Shown here piece by piece: positions 56,194 through 64,000 of a DNA stretch of 64,000 nucleotides. A model generated the notes under the pieces. That model saw only the letters and a program-made list of their open reading frames with translations. It made no database searches and was not told the DNA's origin. Within the stretch, counting starts at the first letter, position 1. The number at the start of each line of letters is the position of its first letter. Source of the DNA: Polytrichum commune (Eukaryota > Streptophyta > Polytrichopsida > Polytrichales > Polytrichaceae); contig OX485803.1 in assembly GCA_950295325.1 (NCBI GenBank), positions 75,223,554-75,287,553 of the forward strand, read 5' to 3'. Made by a program: the position numbers and the translations under genes.

Positions 56194-58042
56194 ATGTTTA
56201 TTTTGGATGTGAAAAACAACAAAGACCACATCAATCTCCTATTGAATTACCTAATGTACCCATTTTCCTACGTGTACGCGAGCAATAATGTTGCAACCGA
56301 TGCTAAACATTTTAACATGGATGGTCTCTTCACAAAGTACGTCCTGAGCCAACATTGGACAATGAGGAAGTTAACCGCCCTCGCATTGAACATCTCAAAG
56401 TACAACAATGTGACCGCTGAGGCCAACAAAAAAATAAAAAATAAAAAATCCGAGAAAACCATCTACGTTGGGGGTAGGAGGTTCCAAAAGTGCACCCAAG
56501 CCAGTGCCTTTGGGGAGCAAGTTGACGGGAGGGCCTAGCAGACAGTCCATGCCAACCAAAAGGTCGAGGGACGATATAGAAAGGTCTAGAGTGACAGAGG
56601 GCGCTGAGGTTAGTTCGCCGCCAATGATGCCAACCCCTTTGAAAAAGGGAGAAAATCCAGACGCTGCGAAAGCGACACGGATCCTAAAAGACTTCAACAA
56701 CTACTTGAAGGATTGCTGGCCCATGGGACACCACTTCACTTTCAACGAGGACTGCTTCAAGTGCGAGAAATCCCCTAACAAGACTACAAGTGGATGGTTA
56801 GGTCTCGCGAGAGAGGGGGTGTGCTGTGGCAAATCAACAACCTCATGAACAACGTAAAATGAGATAGGCAGACCGTCTGCGTCATGCCCAAGGGATTGAC
56901 TTCTCGTCCCACAGAGAAAGATTGGCCTCGAATCCAGAATGGCGAGTTTTGGATTATCGATGGTCAGCACAGCTTGGAGGCGTCGCAAATCATCCTGAAG
57001 GATGACAATTTTAGCACGAATTCAAGGCGGACTTGCGATATTGCGTCAAACAACTGGGACAAGCTCCGGAAAATATCGACATTCCATAATTCTGGAAACA
57101 AGATCAAGGCATTCGAGGCGTTGTGGGCGGCAAATATAGTGGTGGTGAGAGACGTATGGGTCGCACACGGATGCCCGCCAAAGGAGAAGGAGAATGCGCA
57201 GACGCAATCTCCACAGTGGAAGGTAAGTTTACAAATGAGCGTTCGTAAAGTTTAGGCTGCATTTGGAATTTTGAAAACTAATCAGCTTACGAACGTGCAT
57301 TTGTATTTAGTGTAAAACACTGATAGCCTTGTATGTATGTTGCAGGCGTTCTGTACGTGATGCGATGGTGGACAAGTTCTCCTCCATCAACATGAGGTTC
57401 ACGACCACCAAATCAATCCAGGAGCTCAAGGGCGAGCTCCGTCTCATTTGCTACAACAGAGACACATGGGAGTTGTAGACCTAGTTTTTCGACGCTCACA
57501 GCTCGGGCAATCTGGTCAACCCCGACACTAAAGAGAAGTACAATGTCGACAAGAGCGCGGAAGCCCCTCCACTACTGAGGGAGTTTTTTAGGGTCCTGCA
57601 AGGACTCACAAAGTCAGAGTTGTAGCGATGTGCGGTGCACGTTCTTGGGAACACCATGGGAAGGATCATCCCTTATTCCAAAATATTTTGGAAGAGACCA
57701 AAGCACAAACTTGGCACATACTCCATCAAAGAGTGGTGCGACCATAGGAAGCTAAAGACCGCTGCGATGCGCGAGATTAGTGGACTCTTGCAAGAGAGGC
57801 TCTTCTTCCATACCGATTGTGATGCCAACTGGGTAAAATGGAAGGAGTTCAAGGCGTTGTACAACATCAATGGTACCTTGATGTGCAGTCTGATCAAGGA
57901 GCACATCTCCGTCTTGAAGCTCAAGGGGAACAAAAGATCCAAAAAAATAGAGATTGAACCCGAGGAGCTGCAGCGGTACATCTCCTTCTTAGAGAGGAAG
58001 ATGAACGCCACATTCGAAGCCGTGGAAAGATTTTTGTGGTGA
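56194..58042 (+). pseudogene. Decayed gene with a ParB-like DGQHS motif
   Basis: Plus-strand segments in order are MFILDVKNNKDHINLLLN... (56194-56538), an overlapping frame rich in Pro, Ser and Lys that then has a Cys/His segment (HHFTFNEDCFKCEKS; 56468-56848), GEFWIIDGQHSLEASQ (56884 to about 57222), VDKFSSINMRFTTTKSIQELK (57344 onward) and a lysine-rich C-terminal frame (57635-58042) ending FEAVERFLW. The WIIDGQHSLEA segment resembles the DGQH/DGHHR strand-helix motif of ParB/Srx-like nuclease folds. A probable intron runs from GTAAG at 57223 to the AG at 57346. At least two stops (around 57475) and frame changes show decay. GC is higher than in the flanks. Function is unknown. Confidence 0.55.
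57223..57346 (+). other. Probable intron of the DGQHS gene with two palindromic motifs
   Basis: A donor GGAAG/GTAAGT and an acceptor TTGCAG bound 124 bp. Inside are TTTACAAATG-A-GCGTTCGTAAA (57228-57250) and TTACGAACG-TG-CATTTGTA (57288-57306), both members of the ACGAAC...GTTCGT motif family found at 51.9-52.85 kb. The join is not cleanly in frame, which fits a decayed gene. Confidence 0.5.
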
Positions 58043-61000
58043 CAACAGGGTTGGGGAGGACAACGTTCTCCGTGTGGGACGGCACCATCAGCATATTCCC
58101 TTTCATCGGCATCGATTTCTCATTTCATATGCAAATGTTTTCATGTATGCTTCATATTTTTTTTTCACTTTGATGCATTTATGTCTGATAATTGTATCCA
58201 AAACTATATATATGGGATTTTTATGTTGTCATTATTGGTCCACATTTGAAAATCGCATCCTCAAAAAGTCTCAAAATCATCAAAAAGTCTCCAATTACCA
58301 AATATAATGGTTAGGAAGATATGCTTGATCATACTAATGCCAAATGTCATTTGTGTACACTTTTAGTCAAGTTGTAGACCATTGTGTAACATAGGCATAC
58401 ACCTCATAACACTATTGAACATACCCATGCTAAAATATAAGTAAGTGCACTTGAATGCCAAGTGTCATGAGGTGACACTAATGATGAAGCTGTTGATCAT
58501 TAAAGGTGCAAGCACAGTCAAGTACACAACTCCATTTAATTTACCTTGCATATGTTTAAGTGAAAGTGATTCAAAATTATATAGTAACTTTGAATTTTGC
58601 AAAGGAAAAAATCATAAACATTTGAAAAACATATTGATCTACAAAGCCAAGCATTTATGTTGACAAAAAAGAATTCAAGAAAATTTCTACATATTTTAGA
58701 AGACTATAAAAATTGTGTGCAAGTAGGTGTATTGAACACGTAAATGTCTAAAATTTGTTTTGTTTATGATAAAGTTATATTAAATTGAAATTTTTATTTA
58801 TTTTTTGTAATGGCACCCTCAAGTTTAATATGAATACAAGGAACATGAAAAAAAAACAAAATCCAACTTCAAACTATTTAAGGTCATGAAATCTACGTCC
58901 AAAACCATATTTAACCATTACCTTTTGAGCAATACTTTTAATGATAAGTTTTGAAGATCTCACTTGAATATTCTATATTTGAGTACCTAACACAACAATA
59001 GAAGGCGCCATGAAAAAAATCCAAATTAAACAACACTTTGCTACTACTTTTAGGCGTTTAACCAAAAAGTTTATGGTTTCAGTATACCGGACCACTTTTT
59101 CCGTATACTTCTTTCTCCCTTAGTGTAACCTAGCATATGCCTCAAAATAGGGTAAGTGACACTATTACGCATGTGACAGTAAAAACCATAAATGGTGTAC
59201 TGCCACCGTCTTTCACGGAGTGATACGTACCTCCGCTTGTCATCTTGGTCATTTTTGTGTTAGATGGTCATGTCATGCAACTACCACTTCTCTACTTGTG
59301 ATTGCCGGAAATGAGTACAGAGCTACTTCTCCTAGTATCAAATTTCATGAAATCATTTAGACCTTTACAGAGGGGAGCAGTCCCGCGAGCTTTAATGGAG
59401 TACTACCCATGAAGCCGTACTGGTGCATTGTCTTCAAGAAGTAATATTGCTGTTGTACCCATACAAGTTATAAGAACGGTGACCCGGCCCAGAGAAATTG
59501 CAACGTGAACACTGAGATTCCCCTGAGAGGTTAATATTCTTCGACACCAAAATTAAAAAACCTGCATAATTATCGTGACAGTATATTACATATTTACACC
59601 TGCCCCAGACTTTTGTAAGGGTACAGAAACACCATTCACACTGGATGAGGTAACTACTGCCCGGCTCTGGGGACATTCACCATTATTACAACAGTCAGAT
59701 AAAACAATTCTGCATACCAGACATGAGCCACGGGCAGTCTGCCTTTTGAGGTACTTGCAAATAATGTACATAAAGATTCCACGACTTTCAAATCAACCCA
59801 GCTCAATAGATCTATCTTCTGCTTCGTGTCTGTGATGTTATGTTATGATCACTACACACTACGATCCACCTTTCCACACACACAACTGATGCCAGTTTAA
59901 GTAAGTGGCATGATAACTTGCGGTTTCAGGTTAATTGATTACATAACATTACTTAGCAGCTCCTCGCTTCTGCTCAATGGTACTTGGAATCCCGGGGCAT
60001 TATGCAAACCCCCCCCCCCTATTCTAGAGTGGACCACTGAAAGGTTTAAATAGATTTGGCTTTAAGTATTCACCACTAGATATACGAGTCTTACGCAATC
60101 GTCCCACGTCGATGAAAGAACGTCAATGTATTGTGTTAGATTTGCAAAGTTTCTAGTAGTTGCATAGGACAAGTTTCTAATGACGTAAGTCAATTGTCTA
60201 GAACTTATATGCTTGTAATGATTGTAGCATGCCAATCAACTAGTTTTGTTTGCAGGTGGTGCTGGAAGGGTTTAGTTATTGGCTTTGTGTGGGGGGAAGG
60301 GGGGTGGGTTTCATTATGCGTGGACCTTTTGTCACGATAGTTTATGGTTAGTCAACTTGAAGTGATTTAACATTTCAGTTTAAAGCATCAGCATGATGCA
60401 TACATTACTAAATAAATGAGATAATTAAGTGAATATCAACCTTGCACGACTGGGTGTTGGGCGTATTATTACCTTATTTCCAAACTATTCGGAGTCTCCT
60501 ATTACTCTAGATTTATCATTGAAAATTCCAACTCTCCCTTTAGCAACTAGCAAGGGTGCCAGGTTATGCAGCCGAGTGATGTTCAGTGTGACTATTTGCA
60601 CTTCTTGTAAATTATGTTTTCTTCATCCAAATTCACTAAACATAACACTTGTCCACTCCAACCATCCGTTGCAAAAACTTGTCATGTACACTGCACGGCA
60701 ATAAAATGCATGAATCAATTATTTAGTTACCAACCAAAGATTTTATGATTACAATTTCTAAAAAGTTGACAACGAAAAACCTCTGGTTTAAAACCAAAAG
60801 GATTCATTTCATACCCACTTTCCTAACATGAGTTGCAACAGGTGATTGTAAAGAACAAGTTTGAGCCAAGTGCTTGAATTCACATTACCCTCCGTTTGTG
60901 GGGGCAGCCTGACTTCCACAAATGCGACAAACGCACCCAAATCGAACTTATGTTTTTTTGGGTTGCTGAATCCCGTACTACTACCACCACCCTCCTCATA

Positions 61001-62145
61001 CATTAAACTATATGCTGATCAATGCTTTAGTGGGGCCACTAGAATGTCGCCTGCCAGGAGGTAGTATACATAACATTACACACTTGCTAGCTTCACTAGC
61101 TAGCTGTAGTAGCTGCCAGAAAATTTACCTGTTTAATTTGTCTGCTACCCAGCAGCCCATCCCAATTCACAATCTGGCAACCCTGCCTTTATTATTGCCT
61201 AGCTAGCTTATAAGATAGCTGCATTCATGATATCCACTACTGCAGTACACATGAGGTAGTGAAAGCATTGAAGAATTCTATTCACGTGACGTTGTTAAAC
61301 GAGGGGCCCGCATGTCTGAAAGAAATGATGCCTTGACACAGCATATATACAGAATCAGAATTCTAGTGGGTTGGTTTCGGCTTCTCTCCATATGTTATGA
61401 ATCTGCTCATGGCTCATTCTAAATTGAAGGGGACCGACTGATTCATGATATCAACGCTACTAACTAATTAATTTAAGGTGTACTCTACCCGACCCTACCC
61501 TACCCCACCTTACCTATCTACACATGCCAAGTTTCAAGCTGCTAACTAACTAATTAATTAAGTAACCGCCGTGATGATCACACAATATGTTATGTTTTTG
61601 TCAACGTCATGTATGTGTAATCACCCGATGGTGGTGGTGGCTCGTGAATCATCATCCGTTGCAGGAACCATTATTAATTTCGGAGGTGCATCTCATGGCC
61701 AGCTAGCTGTTGATGTCAATTGGTCATGTAACTAACTTCCTATGATCAAAGGTTTAAGTGGCTAGACTTATAATCTGCAAGATACAGTCTGAATCTAAGG
61801 GCTTTCAAGATGTCAAGTCTTGATGCCCTCACCCTGCTTAAACACCCTAGCTGATCCGTGCAGGCCTCAACATTATCATCATCAGAAGTCTGTCAATGGA
61901 GATCCTGAGATGTTTGGGAACTCTGCAGGAGGCCTGTGCCTTAGGTGTATTGAATCATTTGAATAAAACGCTAAATTTACTCTACGGAAATAATGGAGGC
62001 ATCCCAAGTGTACTTTTTCTGATGCTGATCGATGCTGTGGACATGAGAAATCCTATGATGAAGAGATGGCAGTTTCTAATCAAGCGCAGTAGAAACTGTA
62101 CCGCAGAGTCGATCATCAAGGGCTGCTACTGTTGATGGATTTTTG
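58043..62145. other. Spacer between the DGQHS relic and the C-terminal gene
   Basis: Apart from the R4 copy and a C-run near 60010, I see nothing assignable. Short frames at 59575-59835, 60429-60704 and 60861-61064 lack family features. The last 1 kb or so, rich in GCTAGCTAG-like words, lies on the 3' side of the minus-strand gene and may include its 3' untranslated region. Confidence 0.45.
58312..59196. repeat. Second copy of repeat R4, split by a 617-bp insertion
   Basis: The halves 58312-58502 and 59120-59196 together match 3571-3850 inside the transposon relic. The match stops at GATCATTA and resumes at TTAGTGTAACC, with TTA present on both sides (58500-58502 and 59120-59122). The inserted 58503-59119 has no long inverted termini that I can see. 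Confidence 0.75.
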
Positions 62146-64000
62146 TCAGATTTGATCCAGAACTGCAGCCATTCGTTGAAGCTCGGGGGACATGCAAGGG
62201 GTCTCGGAGTGATCTTCCCGGTGGTCGACATACATCTGATCAGCTTGGGCTCCTGTAGTTACACCCTGCACCTGCACTTGCCAGTTCATCGGTGTCATGT
62301 TGCCTAAATTCTGAATCTGATGACTAGAATTATGAGTACATGAGTTAACTTGCGACTCGCGGCATTGAAGACGACGATGATAATCTTCACCTTGCTGCTG
62401 CTGCTCATGGTGATGATGAGGATGAGGATGAGGATGAGGATGCACCTGGTCATTAGCACTTGGCACCAAATCACACCATTTCATCACTGTATCGTCACCT
62501 TCAGAGTCCTCCGGAGAGGAATTAAACCCACCGCTATGGTCACTGATTTGGGTGTCGGCAGGTATTGAGTCCCCCTGATGGATATTCTGATGCTTCTGGT
62601 GGGCAGAATTAGTGGGCCCAGTGGCACCCCAAAGGTGGCCGCCGAGGTTGCTGGTGCTGTCGATGAACATGACGAGTCCAGTACTAGTAGTAGTACTAGT
62701 ACTGCTGCAATTATTCCCCGGGGGGTTGCTAATCTCAGTACTACTGGTGTTGCTAGTGCTAGTGCTGCTTGCTGCACAGCTCTGCTGGTTGTGTTGTTGG
62801 TGGTGATCCCACGACTGCAGGTTATAAGCTTGGCTCCGGTGGCCATGAGCTCCGAGTGGTAACTGATGATGAATCTCAGATGTGTGATGAAATGGTGGAT
62901 GCTGATACTCCAGGTCCATGTTCACAGCACTTGAGGTAGCGCTAGCTTGTTGTCGACCAGCTGCAGCCTGCTCCAGGAGCTCCTCCGCATTGTGGAGATT
63001 AGCAGTGATGGAGCTTAGATCACCCCTATCCTGCTGCACATGATGAGAGGAGGATCCGAAATTTGATGCAGGGTAGAAATTTGTTTGTTCTTCATGGGAA
63101 GCTGCTGCAGAGCGTCCGGATCCAGGCGCAAAGATGCCCAGCCGCATCTCAATCTCAGGTAGCTGTTGGGAGAAATTGTTAAACCTCTGCTCATGTGTCT
63201 CATGTGCAGATTCGGACCCGGCTGGTGGTGGTGGTGGTGTTGCAATTGCAGCAGCGCCGCCATGACCTGCCGCCGCCGCCGCAGCAGCTGCTGCTTGGAG
63301 TAGCCAGAAGGCAGGGTTGAAAGCTGCTGGCACCATGGTCGAAGGCTCTGGCTTGATTACATTCTCACTGCTCTCAAATTGTTGGCCGGAGTTCGACCGA
63401 TGATCTCCTGCAGAAGGCGGAAGCTGATGATGATGGAGCTGCTGATGCATATTTGATCCTAATTGAGTTATATGTTTGCCCCTCATCATGAGGCGCTCCA
63501 GAAAGTTGTCTGTGGACAGCGGCGAGACTGGCTGCTGATGCTGAATCTGATCCTGGTATCCTCCCGCATTTATGTTACAATTTGCAGCAGCTTCTGCAGT
63601 GGTAGCACTTGATCTGAAGTCCAGGAATTTTCTGTTCGCCAACGGAATCACTGCTCCTGGCTGCTGCTGGTGATGGTGGTGGGAAGAATTACCTGTAACT
63701 CTGGTTGGATTGTACATCACATCCTCATGCATATTGTAACTGCTGGGCAACTGCAAATTGTGGGAGGACCTGAAGCTGCTGGATGCTGCTGCTGCTGCTG
63801 CTGGATGGGTGTTGCTGCCACAGTTGAACCTGACAAACCCTGACGACGCTCCGTGACGATGATCGCCAGCTGTAATGAGGGGGGGCACCGAATTCGAGGA
63901 GGCGAGCTGCATGAAGTGGTGGTCTAATTTGTGGGGGGTGATGATACTATTCATGCCGCTGCCGGAAGTGCTGCTCTCTTGCTGCTGCTGCTGCTGCTGC
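62146..64000 (-). CDS. C-terminal part of a Gln/His/Ala/Ser-rich, probably regulatory protein (NAC factor possible)
   Basis: The frame is open from the right edge of the window to a TGA at 62146, more than 600 residues. The ATG at 63954 is internal: upstream codons give a Gln run (64000-63980) followed by ESSSTSGSG, so the true start and any DNA-binding domain lie outside. Low-complexity tracts are an Ala run (63269-63296), a His-Pro run (62406-62442), several Gln and His runs and Ser/Thr runs near 62690-62770, typical of plant transcription-factor activation regions. PHKLDHHFMQL near the start and RMAAVLDQI at the end recall C-terminal segments of VND/SMB-type NAC factors; this is a weak guess from memory. 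Other transcription-factor families are possible. No membrane segment or enzyme motif is seen. The region is GC-richer than its flank. Confidence 0.6.
   Translation of the reverse strand, partial: QQQQQQQESSTSGSGMNSIITPHKLDHHFMQLASSNSVPPLITAGDHRHGASSGFVRFNCGSNTHPAAAAAASSSFRSSHNLQLPSSYNMHEDVMYNPTRVTGNSSHHHHQQQPGAVIPLANRKFLDFRSSATTAEAAANCNINAGGYQDQIQHQQPVSPLSTDNFLERLMMRGKHITQLGSNMHQQLHHHQLPPSAGDHRSNSGQQFESSENVIKPEPSTMVPAAFNPAFWLLQAAAAAAAAAGHGGAAAIATPPPPPAGSESAHETHEQRFNNFSQQLPEIEMRLGIFAPGSGRSAAASHEEQTNFYPASNFGSSSHHVQQDRGDLSSITANLHNAEELLEQAAAGRQQASATSSAVNMDLEYQHPPFHHTSEIHHQLPLGAHGHRSQAYNLQSWDHHQQHNQQSCAASSTSTSNTSSTEISNPPGNNCSSTSTTTSTGLVMFIDSTSNLGGHLWGATGPTNSAHQKHQNIHQGDSIPADTQISDHSGGFNSSPEDSEGDDTVMKWCDLVPSANDQVHPHPHPHPHHHHEQQQQGEDYHRRLQCRESQVNSCTHNSSHQIQNLGNMTPMNWQVQVQGVTTGAQADQMYVDHREDHSETPCMSPELQRMAAVLDQI
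63974..64000 (-). repeat. CAG (polyGln) repeat at window edge
   Basis: At least six CAG codons in frame, plus one CAA, encode polyglutamine in the regulatory protein. The run continues beyond the window, so its length is unknown. Confidence 0.9.

Noticed and set aside
62484-62862. Frames of 94-120 codons overlapping the C-terminal gene on both strands
   Set aside because: They are shadows of the low-complexity codon runs in the real minus-strand frame.

Overview
This is nuclear DNA of a land plant. It is AT-rich, and its genes are split by GT-AG introns of about 0.1 to 1.6 kb. Two complete genes have clear plant orthologues: a peroxisomal NAD carrier of the PXN type and a MAGATAMA3/SEN1-like helicase. 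A Ty1/copia retrotransposon and many MITEs surround them. The species cannot be read from the sequence. The intron lengths and the DUF7869-type and DGQH-type repeat proteins would suit a seedless plant (lycophyte, fern or bryophyte), but this is only an impression.

Layout: (1) 1-2.9 kb holds the first coding exon of a minus-strand enoyl-CoA hydratase/isomerase gene, with a three-copy tandem repeat just upstream of its start. (2) 2.9-4.95 kb is a DNA transposon relic with long terminal inverted repeats. (3) 6.0-10.7 kb is the 11-exon PXN-like carrier gene on the plus strand. (4) 12-14.8 kb holds homopolymer runs, a 780-bp foldback element and a PIF/Harbinger-type MITE with a TAA target duplication. 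(5) 15.0-26.3 kb is the 19-exon MAA3-like helicase gene on the plus strand, whose introns carry at least six MITE or foldback insertions. (6) 26.6-42.8 kb is gene-poor repeat DNA with one orphan open frame (30.2-30.8 kb) and a 19-copy minisatellite of about 65 bp (37.2-38.4 kb). (7) 42.8-51.4 kb is a broken DUF7869-type transposase-like gene on the minus strand. It is interrupted by a 5.46-kb copia element, which itself carries a 411-bp hAT-like MITE inside gag. (8) 51.9-52.9 kb is an array of about ten near-palindromic motifs (core ACGAAC...GTTCGT). (9) 56.2-58.0 kb is a decayed multi-exon gene with a ParB-like DGQHS motif, whose intron carries two more copies of the same palindrome. (10) 62.1-64.0 kb is the C-terminal part of a Gln/His/Ala/Ser-rich, probably regulatory protein on the minus strand that runs off the window edge. 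A NAC factor is one possibility.

The host genes are unrelated to each other: two peroxisomal functions (a hydratase/isomerase and an NAD/CoA carrier), an RNA/DNA helicase and a putative transcription factor. The rest is layered transposon history, in which nesting and target-site duplications give the relative order of insertions. No rRNA gene, CRISPR array or convincing tRNA was seen. Exon boundaries were placed by eye from reading-frame continuity, GT-AG sites and recalled family sequences; no alignment was run.
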